From positions 62,001-126,000 of the forward strand of contig NZ_LMDP01000002.1 of NCBI RefSeq assembly GCF_001425835.1: a stretch of 64,000 nucleotides of DNA, read 5' to 3'. Below are positions 55,343-64,000 of the stretch, one piece after another. The first letter of the stretch is position 1, and every line of letters starts with the position of its first letter. Both the position numbers and the translations under genes were made by a program. The notes below the pieces were generated by a model, which worked only from the letters and a program-made list of their open reading frames with translations, was not told the origin of the DNA and did not search any database. This DNA is from Afipia sp. Root123D2 (lineage in GTDB: Bacteria; Pseudomonadota; Alphaproteobacteria; Rhizobiales; Xanthobacteraceae).

Positions 55343-55357
55343 AATCGAAAATCGATT
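55343..55357. promoter_or_regulatory. Palindrome upstream of the GntR-led operon
   Basis: AATCGA (55343-55348) and TCGATT (55352-55357) form a perfect dyad with a 3-base spacer, 35-49 bases upstream of the GntR start. It is a candidate autoregulatory operator. The rest of the spacer up to 55600 shows no supported gene. Confidence 0.45.
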
Positions 55358-55600
55358 ATCGGCGATACTGTCCAACGAGCTTTGATATGGACCGAATAAA
55401 TGAATGCAGTGCAGCATCGCCCACCGTTGCGGACGCGGCCTCGCAACCGTAGACGGTGGTTCTCTTCGCGACTTCGAAAAAGAGAGAGAATTAGCCGACG
55501 ACGCCTGCCCGCTGCCCGAATGACGAACCGCCCACCAGGTGAAGGCGAACAGGCACCGTCACCCCGCATTCACGAACAGCCCAATCGGGTCGGTAATTCG

Positions 55601-56581
55601 TTATTGAAAGCCGACGACGTGGTGCGGGACGTAGGGCGCTTCCAGCGTGACAATCTCGTCCGGCGTCAGTTTCAGCGACAGTGCGGCGGCCGCGTCCGTG
55701 AGATGATGGGGCTTCGATGCGCCGATAATCGGCGCGGTGATGCCGGGTTTCTGCGCCACCCACGCCAGCGCCACTTGTGCCTGTGAAACACCCCTCGCCT
55801 TGGCGATCGCGGCAACCTGATTTACAATCTGACGGTCGGCCTCCGCCGCCTGCACGTAAAGCGTCTTACCGAATTCATCGGTCTTTTGTCGCTCGCTGGC
55901 CTCGTCCCAGGCGCGGGTCAGGCGGCCGCGCGCAAGCGGACTCCAGGGCATCACCGCGATGTTCTGATCGGCACAAAGCGGCAGCATCTCCCGCTCCTCT
56001 TCGCGATTCAGAAGATTGACATGATCCTGCATGCTGACGAACTCGGTCCAGCCATTCATGCGGGACGTATAGAGCGCCTTGCTGAATTGCCATGCGTACA
56101 TGGACGACGCGCCGATGTAACGGGCCTTTCCGCTTTTGACGACATCGTGCAGCGCCTCCAGCGTTTCCTCGATCGGCGTGCCGTTATCCCAGCGATGGAT
56201 CTGGTAGAGATCGACATAGTCGGTGCCGAGCCGGCGCAGACTGTTGTCGATTTCGACAAAAATCGCCTTGCGCGACAGGCCGGCGCCATTCGGGCCGGGC
56301 CGCATCCGCATGAAAACCTTGGTGGCCAGTACGATCTCGTCCCGCTTGGCGAAATCCTTGATGGCGCGGCCAACGATCTCCTCTGACGTGCCGTCGGAGT
56401 AGGCATTGGCGGTATCGAGAAAATTGATGCCGAGTTCGAGCGCCTGCTTGATCAGCGGACGGCTCTGCTCCTCGTTAAGAGTCCAGCTATGATTGCCGCG
56501 ATCGGGAACGCCATAGGTCATGCATCCGAGACACAACCGCGAAACGTCGAGTCCGGTTTTTCCAAACTTCACGTATTCCAT
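55601..56581 (-). CDS. Aldo/keto reductase
   Basis: A 326-residue NADPH-dependent (beta/alpha)8 oxidoreductase. The catalytic tetrad can be read: D and Y in FLDTANAYSDG, K in IVLATKVF, H in DLYQIHRWD. The cofactor end QIVNQVAAIAKARGVSQAQVALAW and PIIGASKPHHL are family-typical. It most resembles the YakC/YajO/Tas-like group acting on small aldehydes and ketones. It is the last gene of a minus-strand series with aldehyde dehydrogenase (79-base gap holding a hairpin), suggesting a shared aldehyde-containing pathway. The substrate is unknown. Confidence 0.92.
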   Translation of the reverse strand: MEYVKFGKTGLDVSRLCLGCMTYGVPDRGNHSWTLNEEQSRPLIKQALELGINFLDTANAYSDGTSEEIVGRAIKDFAKRDEIVLATKVFMRMRPGPNGAGLSRKAIFVEIDNSLRRLGTDYVDLYQIHRWDNGTPIEETLEALHDVVKSGKARYIGASSMYAWQFSKALYTSRMNGWTEFVSMQDHVNLLNREEEREMLPLCADQNIAVMPWSPLARGRLTRAWDEASERQKTDEFGKTLYVQAAEADRQIVNQVAAIAKARGVSQAQVALAWVAQKPGITAPIIGASKPHHLTDAAAALSLKLTPDEIVTLEAPYVPHHVVGFQ

Positions 56582-56614
56582 TTTTCTCTGCCTTTAAAAT
56601 ACCTATCAAACGAT

Positions 56615-56639
56615 CCGGCCGGGCTTTTGGCCCGGCCGG
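56615..56639 (-). other. Intercistronic GC-rich hairpin
   Basis: CCGGCCGGGC (56615-56624) and GCCCGGCCGG (56630-56639) form a perfect 10-bp stem between the aldehyde dehydrogenase and aldo/keto reductase genes. On the transcribed strand only ATCGTTTG follows, so it may attenuate or stabilize rather than fully terminate. Confidence 0.6.
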
Positions 56640-56660
56640 TGAGAGTTTCCGCCAACCGGA

Positions 56661-58091
56661 TCAGGCTGCGTTGAAGCCTGCGATGGCCTTGACCTCGAGA
56701 TATTCCTCAAGGCCGAACTTGCCCCACTCGCGTCCGTTGCCGGATTGCTTGTAGCCGCCGAACGGCGCCGTGCGCTCATTGGGGACGCCATTGAGATTGA
56801 CGTTACCCGCGCGGATCTGGCGGCCGACCTTGCGCGCGCGTTCCACGGTGCCTGCCGACACGTAGCCCGCCAATCCGTACGGCGTGTCGTTGGCGATCTT
56901 GACCGCCTCGTCCTCGTCCTTGGCGCCCATGATGACCAGCACCGGCCCGAAGATTTCCTCGTTGGCGATGGTCATCTTGTCGGTAACATCGGCGAAGATC
57001 GTCGGGCGCACGTAAAAGCCTTTGTTGACGCCCTCCGGCAGGCCGGGACCACCTGCGACGAGTGTCGCGCCCTCGTCGATGCCTTTCTGGATCAGACCCT
57101 GAATCTTGTCCCACTGCGTGCGGTTGACCACCGGACCGATGTTGGTGCCTTCGGCGCGCGGATCGCCGGCCCTGGTCTTCTCGGCAACGCCCCTGGCAAT
57201 GGCGGCGACTTCCTTCATCTTCGACAGCGGCACGATCATCCGCGACGGCGCGTTACACGACTGGCCGGAGTTGTTGAACATGTGCGCAACGCCGCCCGCG
57301 ACCGCCTTGTTGAGATCGGCGTCCTCGAGGATGACGTTCGGCGATTTCCCGCCCAGTTCCTGGCTGACGCGCTTCACGGTCGGCGCGGCACGCTTGGCCA
57401 CGTCGATGCCGGCCCGCGTCGAGCCGGTGAAGGAAATCATGTCGATGCCCGGATGCTCGCTCATCGCGGCGCCGACCTCGGGGCCAAGGCCGTTGATCAG
57501 ATTGAACACGCCTTTTGGCACACCGGCTTCATGCAGGATTTCAGCGAAGATCAAGGCCGAACTCGGCGTGAACTCCGATGGCTTCAGGATCATGGTGCAT
57601 CCGGCGGCAAGCGCAGGCGCGACCTTGCAGGCGATCTGGTTGAGCGGCCAGTTCCACGGCGTGATCATGCCGATGACGCCGACCGGCTCACGAACGACCA
57701 TCGCGGATCCCAGAGGTTCTTCGAACTGGTAGTTCTTCAGCACCTCGAGCGTGGACATGATATGGCCGAGACCGGCGCCGGCCTGGAATTTCTCGGCGAA
57801 CGGCAGCGGCGCGCCCATCTCATCGGAGACTGCGGCGCCGATGTCTTTCATGCGTCCCTTATAGACCTCGATGACCTTCGTCAGCAGCGCCACGCGCTCC
57901 TCGCGGCTGGTCTGGGAGAATGTCACGAACGCCCGCTGGGCCGCGGCAACGGCCTTGTCGACGTCGGCTTTTGATCCCAACGCCACGTCGTACATCGGCT
58001 CTTCGGTGGCAGGATTGACGACCGGCGTCGTTTTCTTGGTGACAGGATCCACCCAGGCACCGTCGATATAGAACTGCAGTCGATTGACCAT
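56661..58091 (-). CDS. Aldehyde dehydrogenase family protein
   Basis: A 476-residue NAD(P)+-dependent aldehyde dehydrogenase. The general base E245 is in SQELGGKSPNV and the nucleophile C279 in NNSGQSCNAPSR; TPWNWPLNQ (about 144-152) and FTGSTRAG (221-228) form the cofactor site. All catalytic residues are present. ATG 58091 is chosen because GAAGGAA lies 6 bases upstream; a frame extending to 58184 lacks homology. It belongs to the general, broad-specificity ALDH group, so the aldehyde is not predictable. It is upstream of the aldo/keto reductase on the same strand. Confidence 0.92.
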   Translation of the reverse strand: MVNRLQFYIDGAWVDPVTKKTTPVVNPATEEPMYDVALGSKADVDKAVAAAQRAFVTFSQTSREERVALLTKVIEVYKGRMKDIGAAVSDEMGAPLPFAEKFQAGAGLGHIMSTLEVLKNYQFEEPLGSAMVVREPVGVIGMITPWNWPLNQIACKVAPALAAGCTMILKPSEFTPSSALIFAEILHEAGVPKGVFNLINGLGPEVGAAMSEHPGIDMISFTGSTRAGIDVAKRAAPTVKRVSQELGGKSPNVILEDADLNKAVAGGVAHMFNNSGQSCNAPSRMIVPLSKMKEVAAIARGVAEKTRAGDPRAEGTNIGPVVNRTQWDKIQGLIQKGIDEGATLVAGGPGLPEGVNKGFYVRPTIFADVTDKMTIANEEIFGPVLVIMGAKDEDEAVKIANDTPYGLAGYVSAGTVERARKVGRQIRAGNVNLNGVPNERTAPFGGYKQSGNGREWGKFGLEEYLEVKAIAGFNAA

Positions 58092-58349
58092 GGATCCGTT
58101 CCTTCTAGCTAGGTCTTTGAAAGATTGAGGCGCGACGCCGCGCAGTCGAAATTCTTCTGTTTCGCCAGGCGCCAGTCGCATCATCCCGGTAAGGAAGCCG
58201 ACAACATCAGCCTCTATGATGGCGTTGATATCAGCTTTGACGGGTCTGTTGTAGATGAATTGCCGAATGGCTGGGTCGAGAATCCCGGCGCGCCGGGCTC
58301 ACTCAGGCGTCAAAATAAGCTGATGTCGAAAATCGCGGATGAACCGCCT

Positions 58350-58643
58350 TCAAAGATCGTCGGTTGCGCAGACGAACTTCGGCTTCTCGCGCAGGCTGGG
58401 CCGGGCCTTCGACTGCATGAACAGAAAGGCCAAGGCGGTTTGCCGGCTTTTGAACATCCGCTCGAAATGCCGCAGATCGATCGCTCCGCAAACCGGCGTA
58501 AAGAATGTCTCCCATGCCTCGTCCGGCACAGAGTCCCCCGTCATCGATTTCTCGACCAGTCTCGTCCGGGCGATCAGCGCCGCCGAAGGCGGCCTGGCCC
58601 GCCTGAAGAAATTGCCATCCGGAAAATCATGGAAGCCGCACAT
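58350..58643 (-). CDS. Possible small protein of unknown function
   Basis: A 97-codon frame lies between the ThDP-enzyme and aldehyde dehydrogenase genes, in the same orientation. It begins with ATG 58643 and GAGG 7 bases upstream, 17 bases after the preceding stop. The composition is plausible for a protein (KSMTGDSVPDEAWETFFTP; RHFERMFKSRQTALAF), but I recognise no family, signal peptide or membrane segment. A longer plus-strand frame (58125-58739) overlaps it and reads like antisense (rich in R, P and Q). The rest of the 570-base spacer 58092-58660 has no supported feature. Confidence 0.35.
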   Translation of the reverse strand: MCGFHDFPDGNFFRRARPPSAALIARTRLVEKSMTGDSVPDEAWETFFTPVCGAIDLRHFERMFKSRQTALAFLFMQSKARPSLREKPKFVCATDDL

Positions 58644-58660
58644 CGTCGCCTCGTGCCGAT

Positions 58661-60346
58661 TCAGGAAGCCATCGAACGCGCCCGCAGCGTGGACAAGGTG
58701 GTCGTGGGCGAAATCGCCTCGGGATCAAGTTTGACATGAATGAGGGCCACTTTTCCTGACGCTCGCGAACGCTCGAAAGCCGACCCGAACTCCGCCGTCG
58801 CCGTCACGGTTTCGGCATGCGCGCCGTAGGCCCTGGCCAATGCAGCAAAGTCCGGATTCACCATCGACGTCCCGAATACACGCGCCGGATACTCGCGCTC
58901 CTGATGCATACGGATCGTACCATAGATTCCGTTGTCCACCACGATGATGATAACGGCTGCGTCGTGCTGAACGGCCGTGCCCAGTTCCTGACACGTCATC
59001 TGGAAGCAGCCATCGCCGGCGAACGCCACCACCGTCGACGTCTTGCGCACAAGCTTGGCCGCGATCGCGGCCGGCACGCTATACCCCATCGAGCCCGAGT
59101 TCGGAGCAAGCTGGCTGCCGTAACGGCCGAAGCGATAGTAACGATGCAACCATCCGGCATAATTACCCGCACCATTCGTCAGAATCGCATCCGGCGGCAA
59201 ATTCCCGCGAAGCCACGTCACGATTTCGCCCATCTGAACCTCGCCGGGATTTTCACCAGGCGTCTCGGTCCAGACCTCATCCTCCGCGTGCAACGCGTTG
59301 GTCCAGCCCTGGGCGGTGTGGGCCTTCTGCTGCCGCGCCAAACGGTGAAGGGCGGAGACAAAGGTTTCCGGCGTCGCTTGAACCGCGAGGACGGGCTGAT
59401 ACACCTTGCCAAGCTCGTCGGCATCCGGGTGGATGTGGACGAACGGCATTTGCGGCTGCGGAATATCGAACAGACCGTAGCTTTGGCTCGGCATCTCGCC
59501 GAGACGCCCGCCGATCAGGATCACGAGATCCGACTCGCGAATCCGTTGCAGCAGTTTTGGATTGGGGCCGATCCCGAGATGGCCGCCGTAGCATCGGTGA
59601 TGGGCCGGAAACAGCATCTGCCGGCGAAACGACGTGATGACCGGAAGATCCAGCGTTTCGGCAACGTCGATCAGATAGGAAACCGCCGATTCCGACCAGC
59701 GGCTTCCGCCAACCACGACAACAGGCCGCTCGGCTTTCTCGAGCATCCGGCCAAGGGTCGCCATGTCGGTCTCACCCGGATGCGGAGCGGCGGGCTCCGA
59801 CACAGGTGCATCGGCAACGGTCACTTCGGCGGTCAGCATGTTTTCCGGCAACGCCACGACGACCGGCCCCGGGCGTCCTTGCGTCGCGACACGAAACGCC
59901 CGCGCCACCAACTCAGGGATACGGGCCGCGTTATCGATCTCGATGACAAGCTTGGTCATCGAACCAAAGAACGCATGATAGTCGACTTCCTGAAAAGCCT
60001 CGCGATAGCGAAAATCAGAATCGATCTGGCCGACGAACAAGATCATCGGCGTTGAGTCCTGCTTGGCGACGTGGATCCCGGCCGACGCGTTGGTGGCGCC
60101 CGGCCCTCGTGTCACAAAGCAAATTCCCGGCTTGCCGGTCAGCTTTCCGACAGCTTCCGCCATCATCGCCGCGCCGCCCTCCTGACGGCAGGTCACGAAC
60201 TCGATCGAGCTATCGATCATTGCATCGAGCACCGCGAGATAGCTTTCTCCGGGAACGCCGAAGCTGATCTCGACGCCGTGATCCTTCAGCGCGTCGACGA
60301 GGATGCGCGCTCCACTGCGCACGCGTGATCTATCGGACATCTTCAT
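58661..60346 (-). CDS. Thiamine-diphosphate-dependent enzyme (acetolactate synthase-like)
   Basis: A 561-residue ThDP enzyme of the acetohydroxyacid synthase/oxalyl-CoA decarboxylase/glyoxylate carboligase superfamily. The cofactor-activating glutamate is E56 (TCRQEGGAAM); the ThDP/Mg site is GDGCFQMTCQELGTA with DNG in place of the usual terminal NN pair. The central domain (about 195-330) binds FAD or ADP in relatives. It is not a housekeeping IlvB, since no small-subunit gene adjoins. ATG codons at 60346 and 60340 are both possible; AGGTG lies before them. It follows the aminotransferase gene by 43 bases, so decarboxylation of a 2-keto acid made by transamination is a reasonable role. Confidence 0.9.
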   Translation of the reverse strand: MKMSDRSRVRSGARILVDALKDHGVEISFGVPGESYLAVLDAMIDSSIEFVTCRQEGGAAMMAEAVGKLTGKPGICFVTRGPGATNASAGIHVAKQDSTPMILFVGQIDSDFRYREAFQEVDYHAFFGSMTKLVIEIDNAARIPELVARAFRVATQGRPGPVVVALPENMLTAEVTVADAPVSEPAAPHPGETDMATLGRMLEKAERPVVVVGGSRWSESAVSYLIDVAETLDLPVITSFRRQMLFPAHHRCYGGHLGIGPNPKLLQRIRESDLVILIGGRLGEMPSQSYGLFDIPQPQMPFVHIHPDADELGKVYQPVLAVQATPETFVSALHRLARQQKAHTAQGWTNALHAEDEVWTETPGENPGEVQMGEIVTWLRGNLPPDAILTNGAGNYAGWLHRYYRFGRYGSQLAPNSGSMGYSVPAAIAAKLVRKTSTVVAFAGDGCFQMTCQELGTAVQHDAAVIIIVVDNGIYGTIRMHQEREYPARVFGTSMVNPDFAALARAYGAHAETVTATAEFGSAFERSRASGKVALIHVKLDPEAISPTTTLSTLRARSMAS

Positions 60347-60389
60347 TCGGCACCTGTCGCTGAGATTGGCAAAAAGCTCGCCATTATTT

Positions 60390-61619
60390 CTATTGCAGCA
60401 GCGCGCAGGCGCGCGCAATTCGTTTGCAGGCATCCTCGAGTACCGCCGCCGAGGTCGCGTAGGAGAGCCGGAAGTACGGCGCCAGCCCGAAGCAGGTTCC
60501 GGGCACGACCGCCACGCCGACGCTGTCCAGCAGATAACGGCAGACATCGATGTCGCTGGTCAGACGGTGACCCTGCGGCGTGGCACGCCCCAGCAAACCG
60601 GCACAATTCACATAGGCATAGAATGCGCCCTCCGGAGTCCGGCAAGCCAACCCATCGGTGGTAATCAAGGCCGCGACAACGAAATCCCGCCGCCGTTGAA
60701 ATTCGCGACAACGCTCGCGAACGATATCCAGCGGCCCCAACAGCGCGGCCGCAGCGGCGGCCTGGCTGACCGACGACGGACACGACGTGCTCTGGCTTTG
60801 AACGATCGCCATCGCTGCGATCAAGGCCTTGGGGCCGGCGCCATATCCCACGCGCCAGCCGGTCATGGCGTAGGCCTTGGATACGCCGTTGACGGTGAGG
60901 ATGCGGTTCGCAAGATGCGGAGCGACCTGACGCGGCGTGGCGAAGACCGCGTCGTCATAGAGAATGTGCTCGTAAATATCGTCGGCCATCAGCCAAACCT
61001 GGGGATGGCGCTTGAGAACCGCAGCAAGTTTATCGAGCGCCTCGGCATCATAGGCCGCCCCCGAGGGATTCGATGGCGAGTTCAGAAGAAGCCAGCGCGT
61101 GCGCGGCGTGATCGCCGCTGCGAGCGCTTCCGGCGTCAAACGAAAGCCGTCCTTCTCCGTCGTCTTGACGACGACGGTCTTGCCGCCGCAGATGGCAATG
61201 ACGTCGGCATAGGTCGTCCAGAACGGAGCGGCGACGATCACTTCATCACCATCCTGCAGCGTCGCCATGAACGCATTGAAGATGATCTGCTTGGCTCCTG
61301 CGCCAACCGTGATCTCGTCGAGCGCGAACTTCAGTCCGTTTTCGGCTTCGAACTTTTGCTGGACGGCCTGTTTCATCGCCCGGCTGCCGTCGAGCACAGT
61401 GTATTTGGTGTCGCCCCGCTCGATGGCGGATATCGCGGCAACCTTGATCGCGTCGGGCGTATCGAAATCCGGCTCTCCCGCGCCCAGCACCACCACGTCC
61501 TGTCCCTGGCTCTTCAGGGCGTTCGCATGATTGGTGATCCTGAGAATTTCGGAAACCTCGATGGCCGAAATCCGGGGCGCAGCACGAAACCCGGCGTCGA
61601 GGATGATCGATGCATTCAT
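60390..61619 (-). CDS. Class I/II pyridoxal-phosphate aminotransferase
   Basis: A 409-residue fold-type I aminotransferase of the aspartate aminotransferase subgroup I-beta/gamma common in rhizobia. Cofactor features visible are the aspartate/tyrosine in WLMADDIYEHI, the PLP lysine in NGVSKAYAMTGWRVGY, and the C-terminal substrate arginine in YFRLSYAT. ATG 61619 has AAGGATG 6 bases upstream; frames reaching 61865 overlap the next gene and are rejected. It lies 10 bases after the ALDH7-like gene and before the ThDP enzyme, so it probably transaminates an amino acid in this pathway rather than serving general aspartate metabolism. Confidence 0.92.
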   Translation of the reverse strand: MNASIILDAGFRAAPRISAIEVSEILRITNHANALKSQGQDVVVLGAGEPDFDTPDAIKVAAISAIERGDTKYTVLDGSRAMKQAVQQKFEAENGLKFALDEITVGAGAKQIIFNAFMATLQDGDEVIVAAPFWTTYADVIAICGGKTVVVKTTEKDGFRLTPEALAAAITPRTRWLLLNSPSNPSGAAYDAEALDKLAAVLKRHPQVWLMADDIYEHILYDDAVFATPRQVAPHLANRILTVNGVSKAYAMTGWRVGYGAGPKALIAAMAIVQSQSTSCPSSVSQAAAAAALLGPLDIVRERCREFQRRRDFVVAALITTDGLACRTPEGAFYAYVNCAGLLGRATPQGHRLTSDIDVCRYLLDSVGVAVVPGTCFGLAPYFRLSYATSAAVLEDACKRIARACALLQ

Positions 61620-61629
61620 CACCGCATCC

Positions 61630-63162
<1,533 letters not shown>

Positions 63163-63248
63163 TTTCGACTCCTGACATCGACAAACTCAGAACCGGCCGC
63201 GTGCCATGCACGCGAGCCACCATCAACGACCGCCAACACCCCGGTCCG

Positions 63249-64000
63249 TTACGTTCGCTCGAGAATGTGCATGCCCTTGTTGCGGTCGATCAGATACATA
63301 TGACCTTCGCGCGTCAGAAAAACGTCGTTGGTCTGCGGCCGATCGAAGCCCTGCGGCGTGTCCGGAACGAAGTAGGCCACTTCCTTCGGCGCGTGCGGGT
63401 TCTTGATATCGACCACGCGCAACCCGTGCGCGAACCATGCGACCGGAATCTCGGTGCTGTAGACCTGCTCGGCCGGCTGGTGACAGCCGGTGAACTCCGG
63501 CATGTTAATGTTCTCCAGCCCCTCGATCTGATACGTCGAAACCGGAGTCGGATGCTGCTCGTCGGTGATATCGACGATCCAGAGGAACGGCGGCGGCGAC
63601 GGCCGCCTCTTGCGGACGTCCTCGTCAGCGACGACGGCGAGCTTGCGGCCGGCGACCTCAAACGGAATCGGCAGCACCGTATGACAGGGGTGAGCATAGA
63701 CCGAGCAATAATCAAGGCGGGAAACGAGTTTCGGCTTGCTCATATCCTCGATGTCGACGATCGCCATGCCCGCGTGCCAATAGCCGATATAGAGCCGGTT
63801 ATCCCTGCGAAGGATTTGATGGCACCAGGTCATCCGGTTGCCTTCGTCGGGAGTTTCTCCTCCGTCCACCCACTGGCCCGGCATCCACCAGCGCCCGACT
63901 TCACGCGGCTTGGTCGGATTCTCGAGATCGAGAATCATCGCGATGTTGAGGTGATAGCCTTCCACTTCAGGCGTGATGTACGCGTAGCGGCCGTCGAAAT
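63249..64000 (-). CDS. LVIVD-repeat beta-propeller-like protein (partial, runs off the window)
   Basis: The C-terminal 249 residues of a protein whose start lies beyond base 64000; the frame is open to the edge (the outermost codons read FDGRYAYITPEVEGYH). It has several LVIVD-type blades: MAIVDIEDMSKPKLVSRLDY, LWIVDITDEQHPTPVSTYQI, LRVVDIKNPHAPKEVAYFVP and MYLIDRNKGMHIL. Histidines and cysteines (TWCHQILRR, CSVYAHPCHTV, GCHQPAEQV) are unusually frequent and may bind metal. Such proteins are often exported, but the N-terminus is not visible. It lies 86 bases upstream of the ALDH7-like gene on the same strand. Function unknown. Confidence 0.8.
   Translation of the reverse strand, partial: FDGRYAYITPEVEGYHLNIAMILDLENPTKPREVGRWWMPGQWVDGGETPDEGNRMTWCHQILRRDNRLYIGYWHAGMAIVDIEDMSKPKLVSRLDYCSVYAHPCHTVLPIPFEVAGRKLAVVADEDVRKRRPSPPPFLWIVDITDEQHPTPVSTYQIEGLENINMPEFTGCHQPAEQVYSTEIPVAWFAHGLRVVDIKNPHAPKEVAYFVPDTPQGFDRPQTNDVFLTREGHMYLIDRNKGMHILERT

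Noticed and set aside
58125-58739. 204-codon plus-strand frame in the ALDH/ThDP spacer
   Set aside because: It overlaps the end of the ThDP gene, shows low-complexity R/P-rich stretches, and a better-supported minus-strand frame lies inside it.
58817-60055. 412-codon plus-strand frame opposite the ThDP enzyme gene
   Set aside because: The minus-strand frame has clear ThDP motifs; the plus frame has no recognisable domain and shadow-like composition.

Overview
The window is GC-rich DNA with tightly packed genes, many ATGA/GTGA start-stop overlaps and frequent GTG or TTG starts. Gene content points to a metabolically versatile alphaproteobacterium, most likely in the Bradyrhizobium/Rhodopseudomonas/Afipia group. 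That family call is inference from gene style; no rRNA, tRNA or other taxonomic marker is present. I see no insertion sequences, phage genes, CRISPR arrays or RNA genes.

Layout. (1) 31-16550: a catabolic block bounded by two GntR/FCD regulators. Minus-strand genes encode a complete peptide/nickel-type ABC importer (two ATPases, binding protein, two permeases), an acyl-CoA ligase, a single-chain biotin-dependent acyl-CoA carboxylase, then (after an intrinsic terminator) an FAD oxidoreductase, a crotonase and a CoA transferase. It looks like uptake, CoA activation and carboxylation of an unidentified organic acid. (2) 16619-21035: a lone acyl-CoA ligase and a NarL-type two-component system. (3) 21226-34010: an IclR regulator, a six-gene plus-strand operon (family III CoA transferase, acyl-CoA dehydrogenase, acetyl-CoA hydrolase/transferase-family protein, alpha-methylacyl-CoA racemase, MaoC hydratase, CitE-like lyase) and a convergent TRAP operon with two binding proteins and a second family III CoA transferase. 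Three related palindromes (GTTCA-N6-TGAAC type) lie upstream of iclR, of the catabolic operon and of the TRAP operon, so the whole locus looks like one IclR regulon for a C5 dicarboxylate such as itaconate or methylsuccinate. (4) 34329-42301: RND efflux pair, azoreductase, divergent MocR regulator, AhpD-like protein and a SugE/Gdx exporter. (5) 42310-48226: sulfur genes: a cystathionine gamma-synthase-like enzyme, and a cysJ-cysI-sulfurtransferase operon ended by a clear terminator. (6) 48587-55308: a GntR-led minus-strand operon with an SsuABC/NMT1-type importer, a NodB-fold protein, an FAH-family enzyme and a MetE-like methyltransferase. (7) 55601-64000: aldo/keto reductase, two aldehyde dehydrogenases, a ThDP enzyme, an aminotransferase and a partial LVIVD-repeat protein.

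Taken together the window is a string of substrate-specific uptake-plus-degradation modules, most with their own regulator. The features most worth following up are the IclR regulon with its three operator-like sites, the apparent loss of the catalytic glutamate in its CoA-transferase-family protein, the ABC/ligase/carboxylase operon, and the operon containing the NodB-fold and MetE-like proteins.
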